Assembly (NCBI GenBank): GCA_963976695.1
Contig: CAXBMB010000004.1
Span: forward strand, 27,271-91,270
Source: CAXBMB01 sp963976695
Lineage (GTDB): Bacteria > Pseudomonadota > Alphaproteobacteria > Kiloniellales > DSM-21159
Direction of reading: 5' to 3'
Length of the DNA stretch: 64,000 nucleotides
Shown here: positions 25,391 through 34,287 of the stretch, one piece after another
How positions within the stretch are numbered: the first letter of the stretch is position 1
How the letters are laid out: each line of letters starts with the position of its first letter
Made by a program: the position numbers and the translations under genes
Notes under the pieces: generated by a model
What the model saw: the letters and a program-made list of their open reading frames with translations, nothing else
What the model was told of the DNA's origin: nothing
The model's database searches: none

Positions 25391-25555
25391 TCGCTAAAAT
25401 CCCCGTCCACTAGAAAATATTTCTATCTTATCGGCTATATCATAGAAATTTTAGAAACTCCATCTCGAACGCTTCCGCTAAACTCTCTTCAAATCACCGG
25501 ACGCCAATCGGCGAACCGACAAAAAATCAAGAACAACGAGGGTAAGGGCTACAGC

Positions 25556-25816
25556 ATGTTCAAACTTTTTACCGATCATCCGCAAAGCGTGGGCGAAAGC
25601 TATATCGCGCACCTGGGCATGGCCTTTTCCTTTGGCAGCCGGATGTTTGTGGTATCCCTGGCCTGCCTGCTGCACGGCATCTTCCCTTTTCTTTTCGTCA
25701 AGACCGGCAGCAAGCTGGTCGCCAGCCTGCACCGTGAAATGGTGACCCATCGGGATCGACGCGACCCCCGACCGGCCGACGCGCAAGACCAGCATGATCT
25801 TCTGGCCGCCGAATAG
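25556..25816 (+). CDS. DUF6356 family small membrane protein
   Basis: 86 residues. MFKLFTDHPQSVGESYIAHL, then FGSRMFVVSLACLLHGIFPF (one hydrophobic helix), then TGSKLVASLHREMV, which is the pattern of DUF6356 proteins of alphaproteobacteria. Function unknown; likely an inner-membrane protein. The ATG is preceded by GAGGGTAAGGG; the longer open frame upstream is not coding. The C-terminal Asp/Arg-rich tail is variable in the family. Confidence 0.75.
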   Translation: MFKLFTDHPQSVGESYIAHLGMAFSFGSRMFVVSLACLLHGIFPFLFVKTGSKLVASLHREMVTHRDRRDPRPADAQDQHDLLAAE

Positions 25817-25885
25817 CCGCCCCGCGCGGCCTCGCCCCCCCCATCGATCCCCATCGGCCGCCATCGGCCCCGCCGAAGAGCCCGC

Positions 25886-27190
25886 CTACTTTAAAATATC
25901 GGTGCGCTGGGCCTTGGCGATGCGCTGTGCGAGATCGTCTGGAACGCCCACCGCTTTGGCGAAGTCGTTCCAGTTCAGAACAGCGTCCTGGACCTCTTGG
26001 AGGATCTGTTCTGCGCGGCCGCGTTTCATCGACGCGGTTTTTGCACAGGCTTTGAAGTCTTCCACAGCAAACCTGTCTCTCTTGCCGTTGAGCGACAGTT
26101 GATGATCGCGCGTCCAGGCGCCGCTTGGATTGTAGCTGTAGGTCATGTCGAAGGCCGGGGACAAAGACCATGTCCCGGATTGATCCATGAGAAAGGCGAT
26201 GTTCTTCACATGATCATCCTGATTGCGGCCGATGATGTTGAACGCCATGCGCCGAAACTGCTCTTCCACGCTTGCCATGGGCATTTCGAGCTTACGAATG
26301 GTGCGTAACGCCTGTTCGTAAGCGTAGGCCCCGGCCTGCTTGAAATCGAAATGCTCCATCGCGCCGAAGGACTGCATATGGATTTTCTGTCCGCGATCGG
26401 TGCGATCGAAACGCCGGGTCATAAAATGGCTGCGGCCATTTTCCTTGAGCAAACGGCATTCCTTCATCGTGATGCCGGCTGCCAGAGCCATTTTGTAATA
26501 GGCGTATTCGATCAGGCCGTAGCCAGCCGGGTCTTCGAGTTCTTTGTCCTTGTTGCCGGCAACGCCGTCGAATTTGAGAAGCCAATAGGAAAACCCGCTT
26601 CCGGTTTTGATCTGACCGGAGCGCACTTCGTTTGTCACTGGGTTCCAGGCGATGATCGCCTTGGCGCGCGCCCCACCTGCCGAGGTTCCGACGCGCAGAA
26701 TATCCTGTAGGGAGTCTTCGCGGCCCACCGGCGCGAACGATCCTTGAAGGTCGTTACGCCGGCTCAGAATTTCACTGGCGAGCGCGACAAGCGCCCCCAG
26801 ATCAATCTGCTCTGCTTTGGTTCCAGACGGGCCCTCTGAGGGGGCATATTCAAGCGCGCCCATGCCTCTGTCGCCGGTATAGCAAAGTCGCTCGACCGGG
26901 TTGAAACTTCCGGGCTCCCGGCCCTCTTTGGCGAGCCATGCATTGATCAGGGCGTTGCCGAAATCATCGGGCAGAGAGTCGGCCAGCAATCCGGGGAGGC
27001 CGTGAAACGTCTCGCGGGGCAATGCCGGAAAGGCGTAAATCCGCTCGGAAAGCGGCATGGTGAGCGGCGCGACTTCGATCCCGCTCTCTGTAAATTCCGG
27101 ATCATATTCGAAGTTCGCGAGACGGGTATTTTCATCCCAGCTTACCGCGCCGATTGTTTTGCCCCAAAGTTTCACCTCCGCGAAATTCAT
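25886..27190 (-). CDS. hipA: HipA family serine/threonine kinase toxin
   Basis: 434 residues, close to the usual length. N-terminal subdomain LPRETFHGLPGLLADSLPDDFGNALI, nucleotide loop VGTSAGGARAKAI (167-179), catalytic loop GRNQDDHVKNIAF (321-333) and metal-binding AFDMTYSY (346-353) are intact, so it is likely active. HipA kinases phosphorylate aminoacyl-tRNA synthetases or other translation targets and cause growth arrest. Its start overlaps the hipB stop by 4 bp (ATGA), the normal antitoxin-first order. Confidence 0.92.
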   Translation of the reverse strand: MNFAEVKLWGKTIGAVSWDENTRLANFEYDPEFTESGIEVAPLTMPLSERIYAFPALPRETFHGLPGLLADSLPDDFGNALINAWLAKEGREPGSFNPVERLCYTGDRGMGALEYAPSEGPSGTKAEQIDLGALVALASEILSRRNDLQGSFAPVGREDSLQDILRVGTSAGGARAKAIIAWNPVTNEVRSGQIKTGSGFSYWLLKFDGVAGNKDKELEDPAGYGLIEYAYYKMALAAGITMKECRLLKENGRSHFMTRRFDRTDRGQKIHMQSFGAMEHFDFKQAGAYAYEQALRTIRKLEMPMASVEEQFRRMAFNIIGRNQDDHVKNIAFLMDQSGTWSLSPAFDMTYSYNPSGAWTRDHQLSLNGKRDRFAVEDFKACAKTASMKRGRAEQILQEVQDAVLNWNDFAKAVGVPDDLAQRIAKAQRTDILK

Positions 27191-27552
27191 TCGCCATCCC
27201 CCTCGGCATTATCGCCCCAAGACCAGGGCGCAGCGGGCTTGGTTTTTTCAGCCGGCGACGAGGCGCGTTTTCTTTTCTTCCCCTGCATTTTGACCTGCTG
27301 AATCGGACTGATCGCAGGCTCGGGAATGAGCGCCTCCAGGTTTCCGGCAAGCTTCAAGGCCCGCAATATGCGAATGAAGTTTGACGTCTGCGTGGAACGA
27401 CCTTGCTCGACCCTGATAATCGTCCGTTTCGAAACACCCGCCTGATTCGCCAGGGCCTCCTGGGTCAGGTTTCGATTGAGGCGGTACCGCGCAACGCGGT
27501 TGCCGATCGCTCGAAGCGTCACATCGTCTGATATCTCAGCGGAGATTTTCAT
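27187..27552 (-). CDS. hipB: HipB-like XRE family antitoxin
   Basis: 121 residues. HTH_3 domain IGNRVARYRLNRNLTQEALANQAGVSKRTIIRVEQGRSTQ (about 17-56), then a Lys/Arg-rich tail (KMQGKKRKRASSPAEKTKPAA) longer than in E. coli HipB. ATG at 27552 with AAAGGTGG upstream is preferred to a start further up. Expected to bind its own promoter and neutralise HipA. The promoter region is AT-rich with inverted repeats, unlike its surroundings, which suggests the pair was acquired. Confidence 0.85.
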   Translation of the reverse strand: MKISAEISDDVTLRAIGNRVARYRLNRNLTQEALANQAGVSKRTIIRVEQGRSTQTSNFIRILRALKLAGNLEALIPEPAISPIQQVKMQGKKRKRASSPAEKTKPAAPWSWGDNAEGDGE

Positions 27553-27989
27553 AAGTTGCCACCTTTGTCGCTTTACCGGCCTTGTTGTCATTAAAATGAC
27601 AATTTTGGCACTTTAAATCAAGTTTTCAATTATTTACTAAACGCCAAAAATGTCACTTAATGTGAAGAAAGTATAATTAAGCGCCATTTTTGGCACTTTG
27701 CACGATCTTTCTACGGCGGAAACCGTGATGTTAATCGATTCCGGGCCGGAGAAAACCAGCCCCACGGTCGCTGCGGCGCGGCGGCGCGCTTCCGCCGGTC
27801 GCCTGATCGGCCGCCTGCCGCCGGACGACCGACGCGCCGTTCCCTTCGGTTCTGCGCCTACCCCCTTGGCAAAGCCGAGGCACAGGTGCACCCTCTATCT
27901 TCAAGCCGCGCAACCCTGCTGGCGGGATCTTACGACGCCGGCCGCCCGGTACAGGATTGTCTTGCCGGCTGTTTTGAAAGATCACCTTG
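27553..27989. other. Intergenic region between hipB and the amidotransferase
   Basis: The first 150 bp is AT-rich and holds the hip operator; the last 270 bp returns to GC-rich sequence with no supported gene. Confidence 0.5.
27585..27700. promoter_or_regulatory. hipBA operator region: palindrome and repeated TTTTGGCACTTT
   Basis: TTGTCATTAAAATGACAA (27585-27602) is a perfect 8-bp inverted repeat with a 2-bp centre. TTTTGGCACTTT occurs at 27603 and again at 27688, with an inverted variant GCCAAAAATGTCACTT at 27643. Likely HipB binding sites and promoter. Confidence 0.55.
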
Positions 27990-28802
27990 ATGTGCCGTTG
28001 GATCGCCTACTCAGGCACCCCGATTTTCATGGAAGACCTGATCAGCAAGCCCGACCACTCGCTGATCGCCCAGTCGATCTCGGCCCGCAAGGCCAAGGTG
28101 GCGATCAACGGCGACGGCTTTGGGCTGGGCTGGTACGGCGACCGGGCCAAACCCGGGCTCTATCACGAAGTGCTGCCGGCCTGGAACGACCGCAATTTGG
28201 CCAGCCTGGCCGAGCAGGTGCGCTCCGGCCTCTTCTTTGCCCATGTGCGCGCCTCCACCGGCACGGAAACCAGCCGCAGCAACTGCCACCCCTTCAGCCA
28301 CGGCACCTGGCTGTTCATGCACAACGGCCAGATCGGCGATTACAATCAAGTGCGTCGCCATCTGGAGGCCCGCTTGTCGGACGAACTCTACGACGCCCGC
28401 CAGGGCACCACCGACAGCGAGCTGCTGTTCCTCCTTGCCTTCCAGGCGGGCCTGGAAGAAGACCCCCAGGCGGCGATCAACCGCATGCTGGTGCTGGTGG
28501 AGGAAGAAATGGCGGCGGCGGGTTGCGCGCGCTCGCTGCGCTTTACCGCGGCCTTTAGCGATGGCGCGCGCTTGGTCGCCGTGCGCTACGCCAACGACGC
28601 CCTGCCCCCCAGCCTGTTTTACTGTCATGAAGGCGACCAGCTCTACCTGGTTTCCGAGCCTCTGGACGTGGACAAGCACCACTGGCAACCCGTGCCCAGC
28701 AACCACATCCTGACCACCGCCGTGGGCGCGCCGCCGCGAATTTTCCCGCTTGACGGCCCCTCGGCGACCCGCGAGTCGCCCGCCTGGGCCCACGTGATTT
28801 AA
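27990..28802 (+). CDS. Class II glutamine amidotransferase (YafJ/EgtC-like)
   Basis: 270 residues. It starts MCRWIAYSG, giving the catalytic N-terminal nucleophile Cys after Met removal; NGDGFGLGWYGD, FFAHVRAST and HPFSHGTWLFMHNGQIGDY are the standard Ntn-type glutaminase blocks. A TTG one codon earlier is ignored because the Cys must be residue 2. Stand-alone members of this family include EgtC and YafJ; the substrate here is unknown and no ergothioneine genes are adjacent. Confidence 0.85.
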   Translation: MCRWIAYSGTPIFMEDLISKPDHSLIAQSISARKAKVAINGDGFGLGWYGDRAKPGLYHEVLPAWNDRNLASLAEQVRSGLFFAHVRASTGTETSRSNCHPFSHGTWLFMHNGQIGDYNQVRRHLEARLSDELYDARQGTTDSELLFLLAFQAGLEEDPQAAINRMLVLVEEEMAAAGCARSLRFTAAFSDGARLVAVRYANDALPPSLFYCHEGDQLYLVSEPLDVDKHHWQPVPSNHILTTAVGAPPRIFPLDGPSATRESPAWAHVI

Positions 28803-28840
28803 GGCGGTTTGGGATAATCCAACCGCTGGCTGTCCCTTAG

Positions 28841-29326
28841 CTAATCCGGCTGCTCGCCCTGGCGCATTTCCAGAGCCTGCGCCAGGGGAATGCCCGCCGG
28901 ATCGCCGCTGCCGGTGCGGTACTTGAAGGTGCCGTCTGCCCTGGCCAGCAAATTGCCGCCCGCATCGCGCGCCTCGGCGCTGGAAAAGAAAATCGACCGG
29001 CCGCCACCGGTCCAGGAGCCGATGACGGTCAGCTTCATGCCCAGGCGTCCGGCGCCGATGAACTGGGTGTTGAGCGCCAGGGTAACGGCCCGGCGCACCT
29101 GCCCCGGGGTCGCGCAGTAGATTCCGGCCAGCCCCAGCGCCGCATCCAACAGGGTGGTCAACACCCCGCCGTGCAACAGCCCGGTGCGGTTCAAATGATG
29201 GCGCGCCACCTCCAGTTCGATCGTCGCCTTGCGGTCTTCCCAGGCAACCAGGCGATAGCCCACCAAGTTGGCGAAGCCGTCCGGGCTGTGCAGGGGATCG
29301 TCGGGCAAGCGGTTGCTGTCGGTCAT
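28841..29326 (-). CDS. PaaI family hotdog-fold thioesterase
   Basis: 161 residues. NRTGLLHGGVLTTLLDAALGLAG carries the HGG motif and catalytic Asp/Glu helix of 4HBT/PaaI thioesterases; LALNTQFIGAGRLGMKLTVIG continues the fold. Hydrolyses acyl- or aryl-CoA esters. It lies 53 bp after the crotonase gene on the same strand, so the two may share an acyl-CoA substrate. Confidence 0.85.
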   Translation of the reverse strand: MTDSNRLPDDPLHSPDGFANLVGYRLVAWEDRKATIELEVARHHLNRTGLLHGGVLTTLLDAALGLAGIYCATPGQVRRAVTLALNTQFIGAGRLGMKLTVIGSWTGGGRSIFFSSAEARDAGGNLLARADGTFKYRTGSGDPAGIPLAQALEMRQGEQPD

Positions 29327-29379
29327 TCGTCGTGGTGTCCCTTATGATTTTTCGCCCTCCAGAGGGCGGAGGTCAGCGG

Positions 29380-30159
29380 TTATTTTCCGGAGAAAAGCGG
29401 TCTTTCCTTGGCCAGAAAGGCCCGCACGCCCTCACGGTAATCGGCGGTATCGCAGGAGGCAAAGGGGGCCATCCGTTCGGCCTCGCTCAAGGCCCGGGGA
29501 TCTTCGGCGCGGCGGCTGAAGTCCTTGTGCCAGCGGGCCGCCAGCGGCGCGCCCTTGGCAATCCTCTGGGCAGTCTCCATCGCCTCCGCCTCGAAGGACG
29601 GATCGGCAAAGACCCGATTGACCAGGCCCTTCTCATAGGCCTCCTGCGCCTTAAAAATCCGCCCCTCCAGCAAGATCTCCAGCACCACCGCCCGGCCCAC
29701 CAGCCGAACCAGCGGCACCATGGCCTCATAGGGCAGCACATGGCCGATGCGGTTAATCGGAATGCCAAAGCCCGCCGAACTGTTGCACAGCCGAAGGTCG
29801 CAGAGACAGGCCAGTTCCAGCCCACCGCCGGCGCAGGCCCCCTCGATCAACGCCAAGGTGGGATGGGGCGACTGCTCGACGGCCTGCAACGCGGGATGCA
29901 TGACCCGGGAGTAGGCCGCCGCCTGTTCGGCGGAAAAGCGATGCTGCTCAAACTCGGAGATATCCGCGCCGGCGGCAAAGGCTTTACCGCCGGCGCCGCG
30001 CAGGATCAGACAGCCGATCGCCTCTTCCTGGTTGAGCGCCGTCATGACCTCGCCAAGCTGCCGCCAGGTCTCCAGGTTGAAGGCATTGCGCTTGTCCGGT
30101 CGATTGATGACGACCTGGACGATGTTGGCATCCCGCTGCACCAAGATAGTGTCGTTCAT
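29380..30159 (-). CDS. Enoyl-CoA hydratase/isomerase family protein
   Basis: 259 residues, normal crotonase length. RPDKRNAFNLETW at the N-terminus, GAGGKAFAAGADISEF (first oxyanion loop) and EGACAGGGLELACLCDLRL (second oxyanion loop and active-site helix) are clear. The position often holding catalytic Glu reads GIPINRIGHVLPYE, so hydratase activity is plausible but isomerase or other crotonase chemistry is not excluded. ATG at 30159. Same strand as thiE upstream (81 bp) and the thioesterase downstream. Confidence 0.85.
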   Translation of the reverse strand: MNDTILVQRDANIVQVVINRPDKRNAFNLETWRQLGEVMTALNQEEAIGCLILRGAGGKAFAAGADISEFEQHRFSAEQAAAYSRVMHPALQAVEQSPHPTLALIEGACAGGGLELACLCDLRLCNSSAGFGIPINRIGHVLPYEAMVPLVRLVGRAVVLEILLEGRIFKAQEAYEKGLVNRVFADPSFEAEAMETAQRIAKGAPLAARWHKDFSRRAEDPRALSEAERMAPFASCDTADYREGVRAFLAKERPLFSGK

Positions 30160-30240
30160 TTGCCCGTTGATTCCCGTTGTTGCATTACTTTTGCGCCGCC
30201 AAGCGGCCGCCGGTCGACCGCCGCTTGACAAGCTATGGTC

Positions 30241-30996
30241 CTAGTCGGATCGGCGCCGCCGCGCGGCGTCAACCGCCGCGCGCAGGTTGTGCGCGACAGC
30301 CCGCGGATCCGAGGCCTTGGCCAGGGCCGAGACCACCGCCACCCCTTGCGCGCCACTGGACAGGGCGGCCGCCACGTCCTGCAGGCGAATGCCGCCAATG
30401 GCCACCACCGGCAAGGCCGTGGCCCGGCAAACCGCGCCGATCCCGGCCGGCCCAATGGGCGCGCGCGCATCGGGCTTGGTTTGGGTGGTGCGAAAGGGGC
30501 CGCTGCCCAGATAGTCCACCAGCCCCGACACCTCAGCCCGGCGCGCTTGTTCGGGCGTATGGACCGATTGTCCCAAAATCATGTCCGGCCCCACCAGGGC
30601 GCGCGCCGCAAGCGGCGTCGCGTCGGCTTGACCGACATGCAGCCCAACCCGTCCCCGACCTTCGTCCCGCAGAAGCTTCGCCGCGGCGATCCGGTCATTC
30701 ACGATCAGCGGAAGGGCGTGCCGGCTCAGCAGCGCCATCAGGCCGCGCGCCAATTCCAGAAAGCGCGGCTCGGACGCCGTCTTGTCGCGCAGCTGAACCA
30801 GGCTCACCCCGCCGGCCACGGCGGCGGCCACCACCTCTTCCAGCTTTCCCGGCGCCACATCGGCCTCGCCGATCACCAGATAAAGCGACAAATCAAAAAC
30901 CTGCGGAAATCGACCACTCACGCGAGCCTCCAAATCTGCCGCCCCCCCCGACGCGCTGCCTTGTTGATTAGACTGTTCTAAGTCACCGACTCGCAC
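30241..30996 (-). CDS. thiE: Thiamine-phosphate synthase
   Basis: 251 residues. GGVSLVQLRDK, LIVNDRIAAAK, VGLHVGQADATP, LVDYLGSGPFRTTQTKPDA and VVAIGGIRLQD are the ordered ThiE blocks for the TIM barrel, pyrophosphate site and thiazole-phosphate site. It joins HMP-PP and thiazole phosphate to give thiamine phosphate. About 145 bp after thiM on the same strand, together a salvage pair. A ThiE-like second copy occurs in the thiOSG operon at 47 kb but looks more like TenI, so this is likely the true synthase. The N-terminal 30 residues may be over-long. Confidence 0.88.
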   Translation of the reverse strand: MRVGDLEQSNQQGSASGGAADLEARVSGRFPQVFDLSLYLVIGEADVAPGKLEEVVAAAVAGGVSLVQLRDKTASEPRFLELARGLMALLSRHALPLIVNDRIAAAKLLRDEGRGRVGLHVGQADATPLAARALVGPDMILGQSVHTPEQARRAEVSGLVDYLGSGPFRTTQTKPDARAPIGPAGIGAVCRATALPVVAIGGIRLQDVAAALSSGAQGVAVVSALAKASDPRAVAHNLRAAVDAARRRRSD

Positions 30997-31125
30997 AGGC
31001 GCAACCAGATGCGCGGCGATACCAGTTGGACCGATGCAAGGAAGTTATCGCCGCGGTCGGCGAGCCGAGTGGCCCGCGCCGACCGCCCCGAGCCTGTCCC
31101 ATAGCGCTTCCTTTCATTCCCGCGC

Positions 31126-31144
31126 CCAGACCGATCCGACTCTA
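31126..31144. repeat. Fragment of the dispersed repeat (AGACCGATCCGACTCTAG end)
   Basis: Only the terminal half of part A remains; its CTA is the TAG stop of thiM, as at other copies. Confidence 0.55.
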
Positions 31145-31933
31145 GGCGACCGTCCGAATCAGCGCCGCGGCGTCCAAAGCCTGTGGCGTAAGACCGTAGA
31201 TCTCGTCGATGAAGCGGCTCTTGAACGACCCGGGTCCCCGCGCGGCTTGGCCGGCGACCCGGCCGGCAAGGCCATAAAAGGCCAGGGCGTGAACCGTCGC
31301 CGCCAAGGGCTCGGACGTTACCGCCGAAGCCGCGGCGACGACCGCCGAAAGGGCGCAGCCCGCCCCGGTCATTCGGGTCAACAGCTGATCGCCGCCAGCG
31401 ATCCGAAAAATCCTCTTGCCGTCGGTGACCAGATCCACCTCTCCGGTCACCGCGACCACGCAGTTTGCCTCCCGCGCCAAGGACTGGGCCGAGGACAGCA
31501 CCCCGTCGGGCGTCTTGGAGGAATCGACCCCGCTCATCGCGCCGCCTTGCGCCAGGGCGGCGATTTCGGAGGCGTTGCCGCGAATAATCGCCGGCCCATA
31601 CCCCAACAGCCGCAGCGCCGCGTTGCGCCGCAACTCGGTCGCCCCGACCCCCACGGGGTCCAGGACCCAAGGCAGACCGCGCGCCTGCGCTTTTTCCGCG
31701 GCGCGTTCGGCGGCCCGCTGCTTGCCGGTGGAAAACATGCCAAGGTTGACCAGCAGGCCCTGCGCGCTGGCGACCACCTCCGCCACCTCCTCCAGCGCCT
31801 CGGCCATCACCGGGCGCGCGCCCAGGGCCAACAGAAGATTGGCGGTGGTCTCCAGGGCCACGCCATTGGTCAGGCAATGAACCAAAGGTTGCTGCGCGCG
31901 CAGGGCCAGCAAAGTTTGCGAGAGGTTGTGCAT
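31142..31933 (-). CDS. thiM: Hydroxyethylthiazole kinase
   Basis: 263 residues. VHCLTNGVALETTANLLLALGARPVMAEALEE at the N-terminus, VLDPVGVGATELRRN, IIRGNASEIAALA and GAGCALSAVVAA (catalytic GAGC loop) are the ThiM hallmarks of the ribokinase fold. Phosphorylates salvaged 4-methyl-5-hydroxyethylthiazole. ATG at 31933 is the family start. 69 bp downstream of a TRAP binding-protein gene on the same strand. I found no TPP riboswitch in front of it. Confidence 0.93.
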   Translation of the reverse strand: MHNLSQTLLALRAQQPLVHCLTNGVALETTANLLLALGARPVMAEALEEVAEVVASAQGLLVNLGMFSTGKQRAAERAAEKAQARGLPWVLDPVGVGATELRRNAALRLLGYGPAIIRGNASEIAALAQGGAMSGVDSSKTPDGVLSSAQSLAREANCVVAVTGEVDLVTDGKRIFRIAGGDQLLTRMTGAGCALSAVVAAASAVTSEPLAATVHALAFYGLAGRVAGQAARGPGSFKSRFIDEIYGLTPQALDAAALIRTVA

Positions 31934-32002
31934 GAAAGTTGTGTGGGGCTTACGCTGATCAATCGGGGGGGCAATCGGGGGGGGCAAATCGAGAGGAGAC
32001 AG

Positions 32003-33169
32003 TTAACTCTCTTGGCTCTGCTGTTTCAAGAGCGCCTGACGGGTGATCGCCCCCCAGGCGATGGCCTGGCGCTTGGCGTCGAGGTAGGACTCGATAATTC
32101 TGCCGGACAGTTCATCCTTGGCGGCGAGTTCCGACATGAGATCCTCGCTGATCCGCCGCGCCTGCGTCAGCACCGCCTCGGGAAAAGGCCGCAAGCGAAC
32201 CTTGCCCTCCTGGATCAAGCGGTCCAGCGTCTGGGCGTTGAACCATTCGGCTTCCGACATCCCCCGCTGGTTTTCCGCCGCGCAGACCGTCACGATCAAC
32301 TGGCGCAGGTCCGCCGGCAGGGCGTCGAAGGCGGCCCGGTTGATCAGCGCCTCGGCGGAGCCGTTGGGCTCGTGATAGCCCGGCCAGTAATAGTAGGCGG
32401 CGATCCGATCCAAGCCCAGCGCGCCATCGCTCCAAGGGCCCAGAAACTCCGCGCCGTCAATCATCCCGGTTTGCAGCGCCTGAAAGATTTCACCAGGCGC
32501 CAGGGTAATCGGAACCCCGCCCAAGCGGCGCAAGATCTCACCGCCCAACCCCGGCATGCGCACCTTCAGGCCCTTGAAATCGTCCAGGCCAGTGATTTCC
32601 TTGTTATACCAGCCGCCCATTTGAAAACCCGAGTTTCCCGCCAGCAACGGCTTGACGCCAAACTTACCATACAGCTCATCCCAAAGCGCCTGCCCGCCGC
32701 CAAAGTCGATCCAGGCGTTATGGCTTTCCGGCAGCAGACCGAAGGGTGCCGCCGTGAACAGCGGCGCGATGGCCGCCTTGCCCGACCAAAACAGCGAGGC
32801 CGTGTGCGCCATTTCAGCGGTTCCGGCCGCCACGGCGTCGAACACACCCAGCGGCGGCACCAACTCCCCGGCAGCGTAAATCTTGACCGTCAACCTGCCG
32901 TTGGAAAGCTGGGTGATCTGCTGGGCGATGCGCGCCGCCGTGGTGCCCGGTCCGGGCGCGTTGAGCGGCCAGGAGGTGACCAGCCGCCAAACCCGATTGG
33001 CCGCCGGCCTTTCCGCCCCCCGCACCGCCGGGGCGGCGATTGCCGCGACCCCCGCCAGAGCGGCCGCGCCCAGACCGCTTGTCAACAAGCGGCGGCGCGC
33101 GCCGTCGTGCGGCGAACGCGGCGATTGAGCAAGCCCGTTCTCTGCTGTTTTTCTCGTGCCTTGGCCCAT
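32003..33169 (-). CDS. TRAP transporter substrate-binding protein (DctP family), Tat-exported
   Basis: 388 residues. N-terminal twin-arginine signal (GARRRLLTSGLGAAALAGVA) ending near AVRGAE, so periplasmic. WRLVTSWPLNAPGPGTT, FDAVAAGTAEMAHTASLFW, YNKEITGLDDFKGLKVRMPG and EIFQALQTGMIDGAEFLGPW are the DctP/TakP-type blocks; these bind organic or 2-oxo acids. GGAG lies 8 nt before the ATG. No DctQ/DctM membrane subunits are in the window. Same strand and only 69 bp from thiM, so a role in taking up a thiamine precursor is conceivable but unproven. Confidence 0.88.
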   Translation of the reverse strand: MGQGTRKTAENGLAQSPRSPHDGARRRLLTSGLGAAALAGVAAIAAPAVRGAERPAANRVWRLVTSWPLNAPGPGTTAARIAQQITQLSNGRLTVKIYAAGELVPPLGVFDAVAAGTAEMAHTASLFWSGKAAIAPLFTAAPFGLLPESHNAWIDFGGGQALWDELYGKFGVKPLLAGNSGFQMGGWYNKEITGLDDFKGLKVRMPGLGGEILRRLGGVPITLAPGEIFQALQTGMIDGAEFLGPWSDGALGLDRIAAYYYWPGYHEPNGSAEALINRAAFDALPADLRQLIVTVCAAENQRGMSEAEWFNAQTLDRLIQEGKVRLRPFPEAVLTQARRISEDLMSELAAKDELSGRIIESYLDAKRQAIAWGAITRQALLKQQSQES

Positions 33170-33571
33170 CGGGGCGGCTCCTTGAATCGCGAGGGAAAAG
33201 CGGCAAACGCCAAAGCGCTCCTTCCGGGGATCCGGAAAAACAGCGCGTCGCTGACCTGGGGGTAAAAGGCCATATTTCGACGAAAAAGCCTAGCCCAAAT
33301 GGCGCTCTCGCGATGGAACGGCGCGCTCTTTCATTGCGTCGCTGGGCGTGAGTCGCTATTGGAAAACCCACAGAGCAACGCTCCCCGCCGGTCATCGGGC
33401 AGATCAGCCGCCGTTGCGGCCCCGTCAGGCCAGTGGGAGTAAACCACGTTTCAGGGGTTGGGCCGGACCAGCCGACCGCTCGATTGGCGCCTCTTACCTC
33501 CCAGGGTGACGGACAATCGAACGGACCCCTTGCTAAAATCCTTACGTCAAGAACCAGGGAGCCCCCGACCG
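33170..33571. other. Intergenic region before pyrE
   Basis: Divergent gap of about 400 bp with promoters for the TRAP binding protein and pyrE. No gene, riboswitch or strong repeat seen. Confidence 0.4.
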
Positions 33572-34264
33572 ATGACCGCCAGCTTGACCACCGCCGCGCG
33601 CTTGACCGCCCAGACCCTGTTGGACATCGAAGCGGTGCTTTTCCGGCCGCAGGACCCCTTCACCTTTACCTCCGGTCGGGTTTCCCCGGTTTATGTCGAC
33701 TGCCGAAAGATCATCTCCTTTCCCCGCGCCCGCGCCCATCTTATGCAACTGGCCGTGGAGCAGTTGGCCCTCGACGCCGGGGTGGAGGCTTTTGACGTCG
33801 TTGCCGGCGGCGAAACGGCGGGCATTCCCTACGGCGCCTGGATGGCGGACCGGCTGGCCTTGCCGATGATCTACATCCGCAAGAAACCCAAGGGATTTGG
33901 CCGCAACGCTCAGATCGAGGGCGCCTTCAAGGAAGGCGACCGGGTCCTATTGGTGGAGGATTTGGCCACCGATGGCGGCTCCAAGATGAATTTCGTCAAG
34001 GCGATCCGGGACGCGGGAGGCATTTGCCAGCATACCTTCGTGATCTTCCACTACGGCATTTTCCCGGAAGGCATCGCCCAGTTGGCCGCCGAGGGCGTGA
34101 AGCTGCACGCGCTGTGCACCTGGTGGGACGCGTTGGCGGTTGCCAAGGAAAAAAACTACCTGGATGACGCCGGCTTCAAAACCGTCACCGATTTCCTCAA
34201 CGACCCCAACGGCTGGTCGCGCGCCAACGGCGGTAAAACCTCCGAGGATCTGGTGGGCGCTTGA
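33572..34264 (+). CDS. pyrE: Orotate phosphoribosyltransferase
   Basis: 230 residues. The PRPP-binding motif VLLVEDLATDGGSK is present, with FTSGRVSPVYVDCRKIISFP and IYIRKKPKGFGRNAQIEG (flexible catalytic loop). Converts orotate and PRPP to OMP in pyrimidine synthesis. The C-terminal CTWWDALAVAKEKNYL extension is typical of the alphaproteobacterial form. ATG at 33572 with AGGGAG upstream is preferred to an earlier in-frame start. No other pyr gene nearby. Confidence 0.93.
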   Translation: MTASLTTAARLTAQTLLDIEAVLFRPQDPFTFTSGRVSPVYVDCRKIISFPRARAHLMQLAVEQLALDAGVEAFDVVAGGETAGIPYGAWMADRLALPMIYIRKKPKGFGRNAQIEGAFKEGDRVLLVEDLATDGGSKMNFVKAIRDAGGICQHTFVIFHYGIFPEGIAQLAAEGVKLHALCTWWDALAVAKEKNYLDDAGFKTVTDFLNDPNGWSRANGGKTSEDLVGA

Positions 34265-34287
34265 GCGCCGTGCCCACCCGGAACAAC

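Noticed and set aside
27683..27700. Sigma-54 -24/-12 promoter (TGGCAC ... TTGCA)
   Set aside because: Spacing between the two elements is only one base instead of about five.
31934..32002. TPP riboswitch in front of thiM
   Set aside because: The 69-bp gap has no CTGAGA or GAACCTG-like core and is too short for the aptamer.
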